Origin: Scytonema sp045865695
GTDB taxonomy: Bacteria > Cyanobacteriota > Cyanobacteriia > Cyanobacteriales > Nostocaceae
Reading direction: 5' to 3'
Length of the DNA stretch: 64,000 bases
Assembly: GCF_045865695.1 (NCBI RefSeq)
Contig: NZ_BAACAP010000247.1
Span: forward strand, 91,753-155,752
Below, piece after piece: positions 6,687 to 16,116 of this stretch. Position numbers and translations under genes: made by a program. The notes below the pieces were generated by a model that worked only from the letters and a program-made list of their open reading frames with translations, was not told the origin of the DNA and did no database searches. Each line of letters begins with the position of its first letter. Position 1 is the first letter of the stretch.

Positions 6687-9539
6687 CTAGAATCCTGGTG
6701 TTAAAGTACAGTACAAACTTGTTCCATCGCTAATACACGTTAGCATATCTGTTTTATTTGCTGCTGACGATAATGTAGGAACAGTACCATTAGGGAATTT
6801 AAATTTACTACTATATCCGCTTATTATTCTACCACCTGTTGAGTCTTGCTTAATTAAGAATATGTATGTTGCTTGTTTTAAATTGATTGTATCAAACGAA
6901 CTTACATCGTTATTCAATGTCAAACTATAAGTATTACTCAAGCTCAAATCAACTGAAAGAGTGGTAGAAAAAGTAATATTCTGTATGTTTATTCCCTGGA
7001 CTCCATCGTATTGTTGAGGTAAAGATGTTGTAGCTAATGCATGAACTAAACCATTATTTTGCAATCTATACTTTAACCTATTGTTCGTGCTATCGGCGAA
7101 TACCCCTATTACGTTAGATGCAGTTGAAGGTGACGTTGATGGTATGAGTGAAACACTAGATGTAGCAGATAAAGTGCCAGCAGCACCTTGAGGTATGGTG
7201 AAGTTGAGTACGATATCACCATTTGTTCCAGCGTTTATTACAGAAGCGTTACTACCAGAAGCACCCGTTGTTACAGAACCTACAGTAAAAGCTGGCGATC
7301 GCGGCAATCCAAAATTGAGAACGGCAGCGTTTCCAGTTCCTCCATTTGCTACGGTGGGCGATTGATTGGGATTAAGTGCAGTTACAGTTCCAACACTCAC
7401 AGTACCAGCAGCACCAGGAATTCCAGCAGGTAATACAAAATCGAGTATGGCAGCGTCCGTTGTACCACTGTTAGTTACTGACGGTGTTCCAGTACTAACA
7501 GACCCAACTTGCATTGTTGCAGCTTCACCTTGAATTCCCTGCGGTATATTGAACGTTAATGTCGGTGCAAGTTGAGTACCACCCAATGTCACGTTAGCTG
7601 GTGTTGTTGGAGATACGCTATTGACAGCAGCGATAGACAGTGTAGGAGATGCGCCTGTTTGACCTTTGATCGATGCAACCAGAGTCCAGGTATCATTCAC
7701 CTTCTTGTATATGTCGCTGTTGGTGGTATTCAAATACAAATCATTGTTGATTCCCAGTCCGGAACTTGGAACGCCGCTACCAGTAAACCACTGCGTGCTG
7801 ATGCTATCGAGTATTTCAGCAAGGTTTGCTATTGTTTCTACCAGTTGAGAAACACTGTGATCGATAGTTGTCACAGTGTTGATGTATTTGAATGCGACAA
7901 ATACTTCGTAAGTAGTGGTAGAAAAAGAAGAAGCTTCTGCGATAACCGTTGTTGAAACAGACGTTGGTTTGTATAGACCAAAGTTGGCGGCGACTGTAGG
8001 TAAACTGGATGCGGTGAAATCAATCCAATCTAGCTTAAATGTGTCAACAAGCGCTCCTGGCGAAATCACTTTCTCAGAACGGTAGTACGCACTGCCGGAC
8101 TTCAGGTAAAAAATGACTGACGAGGCGTTGAAGACCCCTTTGCTTACACCTGCAATTGTGGTATCTGGATAATTACTTCGGATATCCGTAGGATAATATA
8201 TGGTTATTCCTACTTTACTTGTACTGTTGACTGTGATATTTCCGTAAGATGTCGCTATTCCCTCACCATCTACAGTTCCAACGACTGCTCGGATAACGGC
8301 GCTTTCCAGATCGTTGGAAGTGTTAGAAAAAGCAGTGCTGTTACTTGTGAGATAAATGTATTGTGCGGCGGTCTGGGGTATGAGTCCCGTGATGCTATCT
8401 TCACCAATGGCATTGAGTTCGTAGCGATCGACGATACCACTTCCTTTTAGTTTTCTACAACTCAACCCAAGTTCGGGTACAATGCGCCATTTATCGTATT
8501 CAGCGTAAATCACATTACCGAATACACCAGGGCTGTACACTCCGGTAGTGCCAACAAATTGAAGGTTTACCGACAGTTTTGCACCAAAAGGAACTACGTT
8601 ACCCAGATGTTCGATTCTGAATTTTGGCGACACTCGCACAACTGCTGCATGACCGCTTGGTAGGTCTTCGGTTAGTGTGAGATGTCGTTTGTTTGGATCG
8701 AATAGTATTTCACCAGATGAAACAGATGTGTCGAGAACTGTTGTTGTGAGATTCACATATCCGAGCAATTCCAACACAATCAATCCAGAGAACAATTGAC
8801 TCCGGTCTTCTTCATATAACTTGACAATGGTGCTGACTCTGGTTCCACTTGGTATGACTTCGGTGTAGTCATTACGCATCCAGTACACAACACCGGCACC
8901 TTTACTTCCGTCCACCGGATAGTCGGGTATTGTCACCTTAAGATCTGGTGTTCTGATGTCGCGATCGCATCCTCCAGGTAATGTTGTATCGCTGATGTAT
9001 GTATCTGAGGATGCTACACGATACCAACGACCAACTGTAGCTGACAATACATTCAATCCATCGGGTACTTTTGTGCTGAACTTGTCGTACTCGTAGTAAT
9101 AGTTGAGCGCCGCCACATAACGTATTAATCCGTATTCTGGTGCTAATGGTAACGATGATGCGTTGGCTACGGTACGATCGTTTAACGTAAGTTTAAATAT
9201 TCTCTCACTAGAGAGAATAAGAGGTATTCCAATATCTGCAACGTTCACCTTGACGATTTGTGTGAGCGTGTTAACATCGTTCGTTAACGACGCTGAAACG
9301 ATTACGTTCTGCCAGTCTTCGCTGTTTAGTAGAGGAGGTATTGTTATTGATAGTTTACTGGTTGCTGTTAAAGTTACTGGAACCAATACACTATTTTTAT
9401 TTCTACCAACACGGTTTTCACCTTGTATGGATAAATAGATAGTTCCTGCAACACCTAACGAACCATCGTTAGTTATTGTTACGTTTGATGTATTGAATGG
9501 TAGCTTCGTTCTACCTGATGCATATTGTACGTATGCCAT
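6687..9539 (-). CDS. long tail fibre protein with collagen-like IPQG repeats
   Basis: A 950-aa protein. Residues 1-570 are beta-rich, with a WMRNDYTEV segment and repeated Ig-like strands. From about residue 630 to 800 there are roughly four repeats of about 40 aa with the pattern G-S-V-x-T-G...V-x-N-x-G-T...A-x-L-x-F-x-[IL]-P-x-G-x-x-G, the collagen-like trimerising repeat of many phage fibres. The C-terminal 150 residues form a separate beta domain ending LYCTLTPGF. The start is at 9539, with a divergent + strand gene 40 bp away. Role: host recognition at the tail tip. Confidence 0.8.
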   Translation of the reverse strand: MAYVQYASGRTKLPFNTSNVTITNDGSLGVAGTIYLSIQGENRVGRNKNSVLVPVTLTATSKLSITIPPLLNSEDWQNVIVSASLTNDVNTLTQIVKVNVADIGIPLILSSERIFKLTLNDRTVANASSLPLAPEYGLIRYVAALNYYYEYDKFSTKVPDGLNVLSATVGRWYRVASSDTYISDTTLPGGCDRDIRTPDLKVTIPDYPVDGSKGAGVVYWMRNDYTEVIPSGTRVSTIVKLYEEDRSQLFSGLIVLELLGYVNLTTTVLDTSVSSGEILFDPNKRHLTLTEDLPSGHAAVVRVSPKFRIEHLGNVVPFGAKLSVNLQFVGTTGVYSPGVFGNVIYAEYDKWRIVPELGLSCRKLKGSGIVDRYELNAIGEDSITGLIPQTAAQYIYLTSNSTAFSNTSNDLESAVIRAVVGTVDGEGIATSYGNITVNSTSKVGITIYYPTDIRSNYPDTTIAGVSKGVFNASSVIFYLKSGSAYYRSEKVISPGALVDTFKLDWIDFTASSLPTVAANFGLYKPTSVSTTVIAEASSFSTTTYEVFVAFKYINTVTTIDHSVSQLVETIANLAEILDSISTQWFTGSGVPSSGLGINNDLYLNTTNSDIYKKVNDTWTLVASIKGQTGASPTLSIAAVNSVSPTTPANVTLGGTQLAPTLTFNIPQGIQGEAATMQVGSVSTGTPSVTNSGTTDAAILDFVLPAGIPGAAGTVSVGTVTALNPNQSPTVANGGTGNAAVLNFGLPRSPAFTVGSVTTGASGSNASVINAGTNGDIVLNFTIPQGAAGTLSATSSVSLIPSTSPSTASNVIGVFADSTNNRLKYRLQNNGLVHALATTSLPQQYDGVQGINIQNITFSTTLSVDLSLSNTYSLTLNNDVSSFDTINLKQATYIFLIKQDSTGGRIISGYSSKFKFPNGTVPTLSSAANKTDMLTCISDGTSLYCTLTPGF

Positions 9540-9578
9540 TGTTTAATATAATAGTTTCATCTATGACAAATATAACTT

Positions 9579-9794
9579 ATGACGGCAGCAGAATTAATAA
9601 ACGAACTCATGCTTTGTATTTGGGAAGATGACTATGCTTTACTTAGCATAACGAGTCATATGTATCATGGATGCTATGCGAACATACTGTTCAGCGACAA
9701 ACGTGTAATTAATGGTTGGGATGCTGATTCAATAGATGAAGCGATATACGATTTGATAGATAAAATAGACAAACAGGAGAAAAAGAATGAGTAA
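9579..9794 (+). CDS. hypothetical small acidic protein
   Basis: A 71-aa protein of unknown function that opens a + strand island of twelve small genes inserted between - strand tail genes. It is acidic and ends in a Lys/Glu helix. Its end overlaps the next start at 9787 by 8 bp. The 39-bp space to the divergent fibre gene must hold both promoters; it is AT-rich with TATAAT-like stretches, but I cannot define them. Confidence 0.65.
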   Translation: MTAAELINELMLCIWEDDYALLSITSHMYHGCYANILFSDKRVINGWDADSIDEAIYDLIDKIDKQEKKNE

Positions 9795-10167
9795 CTTAAA
9801 TGATGTGAATGTTGGAGATTTGTTGCTGATAAGTAAAGGAAATTATCGCAATGAGTTGATTCTACCAGTTGTCAAAGTAACCAAAACTCAAATTGTTGCA
9901 AGTTCCGGTAATTCTGAAATAAGGTTTAGTAAATCAAGTGGTTACGAAGTTGGCGGTCGTCCAATGTTTCGATGGTGGGTAAGTCCAATCACTCAAGAAA
10001 GAGCCGATGAAATACAGAGAGAACAACAGCTACGCGAACACAAACGCAAATTAGTATATGAAATAGATAATGCGAATTTAGACAAACTATCAATTGGAAC
10101 ATTGGAACAAATATACAAACTTATCTGCAAACACAATGAAAGCCAACAACCCAATCAAACTAGCTAG
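9787..10167 (+). CDS. hypothetical protein with a small beta-barrel-like N-terminus
   Basis: A 126-aa protein. The first 80 residues (VGDLLLISKGNYRNELILPV, then KVTKTQIVAS) read like an SH3/KOW-type small barrel found in several phage proteins. The rest is a charged helix (ERADEIQREQQLREHKRK). No family is certain. GGAGAAAAAG just ahead of the ATG gives a good ribosome site. It is cotranscribed with the previous gene. Confidence 0.65.
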   Translation: MSNLNDVNVGDLLLISKGNYRNELILPVVKVTKTQIVASSGNSEIRFSKSSGYEVGGRPMFRWWVSPITQERADEIQREQQLREHKRKLVYEIDNANLDKLSIGTLEQIYKLICKHNESQQPNQTS

Positions 10168-10250
10168 TTATTATATCGACTATATATTTTGTAATAGGGA
10201 TAGAAAAAAGAGTAATATGAACTGGTATAAAACTAAATGGAGCTTTCAAG

Positions 10251-10457
10251 ATGTCTGGGAAAGAAAATAGCAGTTTAATATGTAAGCATAAACATATAGT
10301 TCGTCAACAGTACTGTATAAAACGAACGTTAGTTCCATGTTGGGCAATTAAAAGCGCGTACAAAGGTGGTGATGATATTGCTAACCTCATGTACGACTAC
10401 AACCTAACAATGGATGAAATAGTGGCGGCAATAACGTTTAGACTGAAAAAGAGGTAG
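10251..10457 (+). CDS. DUF433-like small DNA-binding/antitoxin-type protein
   Basis: A 68-aa protein. Residues 16-62 (IVRQQYCIKRTLVPCWAIK, then AYKGGDDIANLMYDYNLTMD, then EIVAAI) follow the DUF433 pattern, in which a 'C-I-x-G-T-R-I-P-V-W' strand is followed by 'G-x-x-x-x-x-I-x-x-x-Y-x-L-x-x-x-x-I-x-x-A'. DUF433 proteins are common in cyanobacteria, often next to toxins, and have a winged-helix-like fold. No partner toxin is evident here. A regulatory DNA-binding role is an inference. Confidence 0.6.
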   Translation: MSGKENSSLICKHKHIVRQQYCIKRTLVPCWAIKSAYKGGDDIANLMYDYNLTMDEIVAAITFRLKKR

Positions 10458-10461
10458 AAAA

Positions 10462-10827
10462 ATGTGTGATTACGAGCATCCAAAAGTTTGGAACGAGGTG
10501 GAGCGTGTTTCCCGAAAGCAACACAAATGTTCTGAATGCGATCGTCAAATAAATAAAGGTACCAAATATTGGTATATTAGCGGCTTATGGTTTGACAAAT
10601 GGGAAACATACAAAATGTGTATAGATTGCCACAAGATACACAATAAATGTAGAGAAAAGATGGATTGTGGCGCTCCTATGGGTGGCTTGATTCAAGAGTG
10701 TATTGATTCTGGTATATTAGATTGGTCAGATGAAGATAAAGATGGCGAACCAATATACGAATCCGCAGTTGATTGGTTGATTGTTGAATCACAATATCCG
10801 GAATTACGTATTAGTTATGTCGAATAA
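10462..10827 (+). CDS. zinc-binding phage protein (two C-x2-C knuckles)
   Basis: A 121-aa protein with C23-x2-C26 and C53-x2-C56 plus H57 and H60. The order 'KQHKCSECDRQI...GTKYWYISGLW...MCIDCHKI' is typical of a small family in phages and plasmids in which a single zinc knuckle packs on a short sheet. Further Cys at 63 and 69 may contribute. The word GGTAGAAAAA ends in the A of the ATG (10453-10462), and its GAGG may serve as part of the ribosome site. Function is unknown. It overlaps the next gene by 11 bp. Confidence 0.7.
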   Translation: MCDYEHPKVWNEVERVSRKQHKCSECDRQINKGTKYWYISGLWFDKWETYKMCIDCHKIHNKCREKMDCGAPMGGLIQECIDSGILDWSDEDKDGEPIYESAVDWLIVESQYPELRISYVE

Positions 10828-11101
10828 TAAACAAGAATTAATTGAACGCTACAAACTTGTATGCCAAATGGAAGCATCACAACTCGAACTACCAGAAGAA
10901 CTAGCACTTGTTTTATACAACGGACACGTTATGTCAGCAGTTCAAGAGTGGTCGAACGAACGACAGCTTGAATGGTTGATTGTTGTTAGCGGATTATACA
11001 GCAAATATCCTGCTGCTAAATTGTTGTTACTTTACAAAAAAGTAATAGAAACAATATACGAATACGCACATCACAGGTTAATAGTTAACTGGAGTCACTA
11101 A
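10817..11101 (+). CDS. hypothetical helical protein
   Basis: A 94-aa, mostly helical protein of unknown function (from ATG 10817). A longer frame from 10781 lies wholly inside the preceding gene and is less likely. It overlaps the previous stop and couples to the next gene through TAATG at 11099-11103. Confidence 0.6.
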   Translation: MSNNKQELIERYKLVCQMEASQLELPEELALVLYNGHVMSAVQEWSNERQLEWLIVVSGLYSKYPAAKLLLLYKKVIETIYEYAHHRLIVNWSH

Positions 11102-11316
11102 TGAACGAGTGCGACCGCAATTTTTTATACGGATTTGAGTGTGGTAAATTATACGAGCAAATGAAGCGTCGCCAACCTATAATAGGCATATATCACACCG
11201 TCAATCTCGAACAAATACAGATGTTGTGTGAAAATTATCAGTACGTCATTGCGCGAATTATGTCGATCGCTGGTAAACCAGAGTTTGTAGAGATGGAACT
11301 ATCTCCAAGTTACTAG
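11101..11316 (+). CDS. hypothetical small protein (MxxxxFxYGFExGK type)
   Basis: A 71-aa protein beginning MNECDRNFLYGFECGKLYEQ, with a later 'MLCENYQYVIARI' segment. This pattern (short N-terminal helix, then a C-terminal strand-helix) is shared with small cyanophage proteins of unknown role. It is coupled to the upstream gene by a one-base overlap. A TAGAAAAA word on the opposite strand lies 8 bp after its stop, in the 66-bp gap to the next gene. Confidence 0.55.
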   Translation: MNECDRNFLYGFECGKLYEQMKRRQPIIGIYHTVNLEQIQMLCENYQYVIARIMSIAGKPEFVEMELSPSY

Positions 11317-11382
11317 ACAACATTTTTTCTACCACGCTACAATGAAGGATGATGCTAGCATATGTGTTAGAGGATAACAAGT

Positions 11383-11592
11383 ATGAAATCAATATCATTT
11401 AAAATAAACAGACCCAAATCTGATATACAACACATTATCGAACAAGTACGTCAGATGGACAACGTAGAAGATGTAGAAGGAATAATGCATCAGATAAATA
11501 TTACTGCTGATGAGATTTCTCGTAAATGCGGTAGTAATGAAATTACAATACTCGTTCAAGACTTAGAACAGCAAATAAAGGATAACAAGTAA
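11383..11592 (+). CDS. hypothetical small protein
   Basis: A 69-aa protein of unknown function. GAGGATAACAAG precedes the ATG at suitable spacing. A second copy of GGATAACAAG appears at its end, before the next gene, so the two genes share nearly identical leader sequences. The protein is helical and amphipathic (IEQVRQMDNVEDVEGIMHQI). Confidence 0.6.
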   Translation: MKSISFKINRPKSDIQHIIEQVRQMDNVEDVEGIMHQINITADEISRKCGSNEITILVQDLEQQIKDNK

Positions 11593-11593
11593 T

Positions 11594-11782
11594 ATGTCTA
11601 GTGGGTTGTTTGGTAAAGGTGACGAACGTAACGATCGTCCAGAACAAGATTTATCGGAAGTAAAAGACAAGATAGAAAAAACAGAGAATGTTCAGAATAC
11701 GGAAGAGATACTTGAGAAAATCAAGGAAACAGCTAAAGAAGTAGAGAACCAAGATGAAGGTCGAAAAGGTTGGTTTTGCTAA
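11594..11782 (+). CDS. hypothetical small charged protein
   Basis: A 62-aa, Glu/Lys-rich helical protein with a Gly/Trp/Phe/Cys tail (GRKGWFC). It partly mirrors the previous gene: both contain the pattern 'I-E-x...N-V-x-x-x-E-x-I' in the middle (NVEDVEGIMHQI against NVQNTEEILEKI). A small tandem duplication is therefore plausible. Function is unknown. Confidence 0.55.
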   Translation: MSSGLFGKGDERNDRPEQDLSEVKDKIEKTENVQNTEEILEKIKETAKEVENQDEGRKGWFC

Positions 11783-11870
11783 ATAGGTATAAACAATGCG
11801 GCGATCTATATTTTTAGAAACGCCGCATTTAAAGTTGTTATACTATAACTACAACCAATACTGTAAGAAC

Positions 11871-12068
11871 ATGAATAATGAAACAGAACTAGCGATTCAG
11901 TTATACGAGGTGTACGGCGATTCCGCACAATGGACGAACTTTCAAGGTAATCCAATGCCCCCCACATGGGAACAGTTACCCGAAAACATACAAACACATT
12001 GGACTGCTGTAGCGAACTATGTGTTAGATGAATACTCGCTGAACGGATATTTCGATATTTTTGAATAA
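11871..12068 (+). CDS. hypothetical small phage protein
   Basis: A 65-aa acidic protein. ATG 11871 (MNNETELAIQLYEVYG) is preferred over an upstream frame start at 11796, whose extra 25 residues look unlike the rest. The core 'GNPMPPTWEQLPENIQTHWTAVANYV' matches a short motif common in phage and plasmid orphans (P-x-W-E-x-L-P-E-x-I-x-x-x-W), whose function is unknown. It is followed at once by the next gene. Confidence 0.6.
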   Translation: MNNETELAIQLYEVYGDSAQWTNFQGNPMPPTWEQLPENIQTHWTAVANYVLDEYSLNGYFDIFE

Positions 12069-12069
12069 C

Positions 12070-12423
12070 ATGATACAAACAATAACCGCTTATCGTACTA
12101 CAGATGGTAAACTGTTCGATGACAAAGATGAAGCTGAGATATATCAAGCTGCAATTTTAGCTGAACCTATAGATAGAACATACGATCGTGGTTACGAAGT
12201 TGATGAAACTGTATATTATTTGTGTAGTAACATGACTCGTAGAGGAACGGCTGTTGAAGTTTCCACACATTGCGACCTTTCAGAAGAAGGAAAAATGATT
12301 ATTCAAGACTTTATTCGAGTTAAATCTTCTAGCAATGACATTTACAACAGGGATTTCATTGGAAGACGAATGATAGAAAAATTGAGTTTTTATTGGGAAG
12401 ATTGCGTTGATTTTGGTAGTTAA
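12070..12423 (+). CDS. hypothetical protein
   Basis: A 117-aa acidic protein whose N-terminus (TITAYRTTDGKLFDDKDEAE) is typical of small phage proteins that begin with a two-strand motif and a following helix. A TTG three codons upstream is an alternative start, but ATG 12070 is likelier. Function is unknown. Codons near the end contain TAGAAAAA (12374-12381). Confidence 0.6.
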   Translation: MIQTITAYRTTDGKLFDDKDEAEIYQAAILAEPIDRTYDRGYEVDETVYYLCSNMTRRGTAVEVSTHCDLSEEGKMIIQDFIRVKSSSNDIYNRDFIGRRMIEKLSFYWEDCVDFGS

Positions 12424-12437
12424 TGAGGTAAATAACA

Positions 12438-12662
12438 ATGAATAACCCAAAACAAACAATAGAGCAAGCAATTAAAGCAGTACAGCAATCAGTAGGCGAA
12501 CTCGCCACCACACACAATGTACGCGCACTTCAACTACTACTGGAAGTTCAGAAGGAGTTTGATGAGCACCACTATAACAATACGTCTCGGAAAGACATAG
12601 AAGTCACCACATTAATTGGGCATGAAAGCGGTCATATGAGTTTCGGATTGGGTGATAAATAA
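12438..12662 (+). CDS. hypothetical small protein
   Basis: A 74-aa protein with an N-terminal amphipathic helix and a His-rich C-terminus (EHHYNN, GHESGHMS). GAGGTAAATAACA precedes the ATG. The histidines could bind metal, but no known motif is met. It lies in the small-gene island between two tail operons. Confidence 0.55.
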   Translation: MNNPKQTIEQAIKAVQQSVGELATTHNVRALQLLLEVQKEFDEHHYNNTSRKDIEVTTLIGHESGHMSFGLGDK

Positions 12663-12664
12663 TT

Positions 12665-12970
12665 ATGTGGATAAAAACAAAACCGACCTCTTTTAGGTAT
12701 AAGGATAATGGAGTAATAATTCATCCCGTAGTCACCTTTATAAACGAATATGGTGGAATGGCGCACATTTGCCATGATGATGGATGTTACGTCTTAGTTC
12801 TACATCATCCGGCAACTTTAGGAGCGCCCGAAAAATACAGCAATCAAACACATTGGTTTAATGAAGCTGTCGAAGTGTTGAAAGAATTACCAAATCCTAA
12901 TGATTACAAATCCCAATTATTGAATAAAATCAGATCGTGGGAATTTTGTTTTGATATTGAATCACTTTGA
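12665..12970 (+). CDS. hypothetical protein
   Basis: A 101-aa protein with several His and Cys (HICHDDGCYVLVLHH) and an aromatic C-terminus. No family is recognised. It is the last gene of this island; its stop overlaps by 9 bp the end of the convergent - strand 58-aa gene. No terminator hairpin is visible between them, so the ends may overlap on purpose. Confidence 0.6.
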   Translation: MWIKTKPTSFRYKDNGVIIHPVVTFINEYGGMAHICHDDGCYVLVLHHPATLGAPEKYSNQTHWFNEAVEVLKELPNPNDYKSQLLNKIRSWEFCFDIESL

Positions 12971-13138
12971 CCTCAACCTATTTTTTCTAACAACCTGATT
13001 ATTGATGCGGGGTACTGATATTTCGGTATCCTGTATTGTTATCAGATAATTGTTACCGCTAGTTTTCACGTTTACATTATTACTCACCAATCGTTTCAAT
13101 TCATTCTTCAGTTGTTCGATTGCTGTGTTTTGGTTCAT
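12962..13138 (-). CDS. small tail-operon protein (58 aa)
   Basis: The ATG at 13136-13138 overlaps the TGA of the 907-aa protein (ATGA), which shows cotranslation. The product starts with a charged helix (AIEQLKNELKRLVSNNVNV) followed by a strand-rich half and a basic end. The helix resembles the start of the 373-aa protein at 4863-5984, so it may be a shared attachment helix. Function is inferred only from its place behind the hub-like gene. Confidence 0.6.
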   Translation of the reverse strand: MNQNTAIEQLKNELKRLVSNNVNVKTSGNNYLITIQDTEISVPRINNQVVRKNRLRSK

Positions 13139-15858
13139 TGTGCGTTTACACGTCCTCGTCTTGGTAAATCAGATGATAATAACGATCCTAATGTAAAGTT
13201 AGTATCGTCAATAAAAAGTCCTGTAGGTTTGTCACTATCTGACGAACGTGGTGATGGAACTTCTTCTTTTTTATTCTGAACTGATATATTTCTATCCATT
13301 CCTAATTGTAGCGAAGTACCGCTACTTGTGATTAAAGGAACACCATATTCGTTGATTCCTTCAATAATAAGGCTGTGCGTACATCCCATAACACGTCTAT
13401 AGTAGTAGGAACCTTTTAGATTAACTGTTACTTTATCTCCACTCCTCAACGATAAGTTTAATGGTACACTACAACTACTACTTAAAGTACTACGCATATC
13501 ATCTATTTGTAATTGATTGGTTACAGCGTTTATAACGTCCTGTATGTTCTTTGCCTTCTCAAAATTATAACTACCAGTTCGCGGATAACCACCATTGTAT
13601 GGTTGAGTCCAGATAACGTAACGGTACTTATCGTTCTTTTTTTGTTTATTTTTATCGTTGTTGACATCTACTAACTCGTATTTGGGTGGTTTGCGAGTGT
13701 GAACGGGTGGAACTCCCGTTGACTCAGATTCTGAGGTTTCTTCTACCACTGCTGCGAATTGCGGGTCTTGAGCTGTGAAGTTAGAAACAAATGTAAGGTA
13801 TTTGTCTTCTTCTGGAGGTTCGCCGAGTTCGTAATTTGCTATCTTCGTGTTCTTTGACGGCAGAATTGTTAACTTCTGGCGGTTAAAAGTTTCAGTTCCA
13901 CTCATTACATCCGGTTGAAATGGATCTTTACCTTCTCTTAATAAGTTATCCGGATTGGGAATCGAAATGAAACACGTGTACTCTTCCGTTTCGGCGATCG
14001 CGAACATTGGTTCGATATAGTTCGGGTTTTGCTCCCAGTACGACGTACCGTCCTTGTTACATTTCTTAATGTATTGTTCTTCCTTATCGAATTGTTTGTA
14101 GTAGTCTTTGTGTCTCACTAAAGCGTAGCGTTTTGCACCATAAACCGGAACCCACTCAAATTTATAGGTGTTGTATAGAGCGGTTTGATAATTACTAACT
14201 TCTTCACCTTCTTGAAGTGCTATTTGATAAGACTGAGTATAAAGGTCATCACCCTCTAATTTAGCTCTCATATATTTTTTACCTCGAATGTCGTATCCGA
14301 GAAGATACCCAGTTTTTTCATCGTAGATGTAATTTTTATAAGTTTCCTCAACGAGTTGCCAAAATTGAGAAGGATCGCCTTCTAAATAAGGTATTTTATC
14401 CTCACCTATAAACTTAAACTTAGTAATGTCGAACGCTGTATAAGCAAATGCATATCTTCTGGTTATTTCGAGAATCGGCATTCCATCTTCCTCTTCTCTA
14501 TATATAGAAGTCTTGGAAGCGCCACTCCTGTCTGTATTCTGGTCTAACGATGTTAGTTTAACAACGTGAGGTGGTGGTATTGTGGGTTCGCTATCCCCTG
14601 TAGTGTATTTCCTTTTTTCTACCTTCCTCAGTTGGAATTTTTGTTCTGTAGATTGTTGGGTTGGCTCATTGACGACGTTGCCCGCATTATTAAATATGTC
14701 TGGTGTCGTGAAATTATAAATTGTCGGTTTGGGTATATTGTTGACATCTTCTGCTTGAATATAAGGGACGTATGGTGCGATCGTTGTGGGTACGAGAGCG
14801 CTGTAATTTGGCGATCGCACCGCTACACTGGCACCTTTAGTTATGGGTTCTTCTGGTAATCGGTTAATAGATGTAGAAAACTTACCTTCTAGTAAATCGT
14901 TATGCGAGTAGTTCCAGGATTGGACTGCGTTTATTTTTCTACAGATTATTGCTTGTGGACTGCTGTAATCGACAAAACTCTGCTCTATGTCTAGGTAATT
15001 ACCAAGTTCGTTGGCGATCGTTGTCGTAGCGTTATCGCTATCGTTAGGAACTTCTATTTGGAAAGTAATACCCGTCACTGTTGCTCCTACACGACCTGCT
15101 AGAGCGTTTATAGAAACGTATTTTTGCTTGGTGGGGTCAACATATCCTATCTGACATGATGGGTCTTGAAAGTCACCAGACGTGCTGCTATTTGGATTGT
15201 TGAGAGCTATGGGTTTGTTTGCGTACATTTCCCATTTACCACGCAAACTGACGTTAACAATTGCTGTTGTATCGCTACTACTAATATCTTCTGTAAAGCC
15301 GTTGACAATAAATGCAAACCCGCAAATAGAAACAAATGTACCTGTGGAAAACCTATATCGCAAACTACCTAAATCTCGTTGGTCGCAAATAAGCGTCATA
15401 CTACCAGATGGATGGTCTTGAAAATTATCGTTGATGGAAATACTGCCAACTATCGGCAAACCCGACAACCCCGAAATACCCGTTGCCGCTAGCGTTCTAA
15501 ATGACGTGTTTGACGCAACGTATGAAACTTGTGTTATAGGTTTTTCACTAAACAGGATTATTTTTGTTCCATCAAATACAAATTCGCCGTTTTGTGGATT
15601 TGTAACATCGATAGCTCGAACGAATACCGTATCTACATTAGTTATTATTATGGGTATTTGATTATCTACCCCAAACGTATAGGTATGAGGGGTGTCGCCC
15701 TCCGTGACGACTGTTGGTTGAAGCGTGGTATCATTAAGAATCTCACAGAAGATCGCATCTCCCGTGAGTGGTGTCGATGGTTTTAGTTTGCTAATAGGTG
15801 AACTACCTCCAGCAAACTGTACGTTTCCTATTAACGAACTATTGGACAAAGACCACAT
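13135..15858 (-). CDS. large tail protein, probable tail hub or baseplate component
   Basis: A 907-aa beta-rich protein. The N-terminal 350 residues contain repeated strands (SISINDNFQDHPSGSMTLIC, then TFVSICGFAFIVNGF, then VNVSLRGKWEMY) of the kind seen in tail-hub proteins. A charged middle with many Glu/Tyr follows, then a C-terminal region (SVPLNLSLRSGDKVTVNLKG) like a gpVgrG/gp27-type barrel. Its place downstream of the tape measure and a 170-aa tail protein, and before the fibre, is where siphophage hubs normally lie. The name rests on position and composition. A phage-specific scaffold protein of the tail tip is the alternative. Confidence 0.5.
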   Translation of the reverse strand: MWSLSNSSLIGNVQFAGGSSPISKLKPSTPLTGDAIFCEILNDTTLQPTVVTEGDTPHTYTFGVDNQIPIIITNVDTVFVRAIDVTNPQNGEFVFDGTKIILFSEKPITQVSYVASNTSFRTLAATGISGLSGLPIVGSISINDNFQDHPSGSMTLICDQRDLGSLRYRFSTGTFVSICGFAFIVNGFTEDISSSDTTAIVNVSLRGKWEMYANKPIALNNPNSSTSGDFQDPSCQIGYVDPTKQKYVSINALAGRVGATVTGITFQIEVPNDSDNATTTIANELGNYLDIEQSFVDYSSPQAIICRKINAVQSWNYSHNDLLEGKFSTSINRLPEEPITKGASVAVRSPNYSALVPTTIAPYVPYIQAEDVNNIPKPTIYNFTTPDIFNNAGNVVNEPTQQSTEQKFQLRKVEKRKYTTGDSEPTIPPPHVVKLTSLDQNTDRSGASKTSIYREEEDGMPILEITRRYAFAYTAFDITKFKFIGEDKIPYLEGDPSQFWQLVEETYKNYIYDEKTGYLLGYDIRGKKYMRAKLEGDDLYTQSYQIALQEGEEVSNYQTALYNTYKFEWVPVYGAKRYALVRHKDYYKQFDKEEQYIKKCNKDGTSYWEQNPNYIEPMFAIAETEEYTCFISIPNPDNLLREGKDPFQPDVMSGTETFNRQKLTILPSKNTKIANYELGEPPEEDKYLTFVSNFTAQDPQFAAVVEETSESESTGVPPVHTRKPPKYELVDVNNDKNKQKKNDKYRYVIWTQPYNGGYPRTGSYNFEKAKNIQDVINAVTNQLQIDDMRSTLSSSCSVPLNLSLRSGDKVTVNLKGSYYYRRVMGCTHSLIIEGINEYGVPLITSSGTSLQLGMDRNISVQNKKEEVPSPRSSDSDKPTGLFIDDTNFTLGSLLSSDLPRRGRVNAQ

Positions 15859-16116
15859 ATGAAGAACGATAAAGAACGAATAACGAACTTTAATGAACGT
15901 GGTCTTCCTGTAGAAATCATATGGGAGTCAGAGTATCTCGCACAAAAAATAACGTACAGATATAACGATGATAGCGTTCTTATTGAAGAGAAGGTACAAC
16001 AATTAGAGAAACAAACGCATCATTTAAAAATAATGCTCGTTGAGTATTACGAGAAAACGTGTAAAACAATTATTATAGATGGTAATACGATTGAAATAAT
16101 TGAAAGTGGTATATGA
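15859..16116 (+). CDS. hypothetical small protein
   Basis: An 85-aa protein of unknown function, the first of a three-gene + strand island. The start lies one base after the ATG of the divergent 907-aa gene, so promoters for both must lie inside coding DNA. It has a strand pair (PVEIIWESEYLAQKITYRY) followed by a helix that could be a coiled coil. It overlaps the next start by 4 bp. Confidence 0.55.
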   Translation: MKNDKERITNFNERGLPVEIIWESEYLAQKITYRYNDDSVLIEEKVQQLEKQTHHLKIMLVEYYEKTCKTIIIDGNTIEIIESGI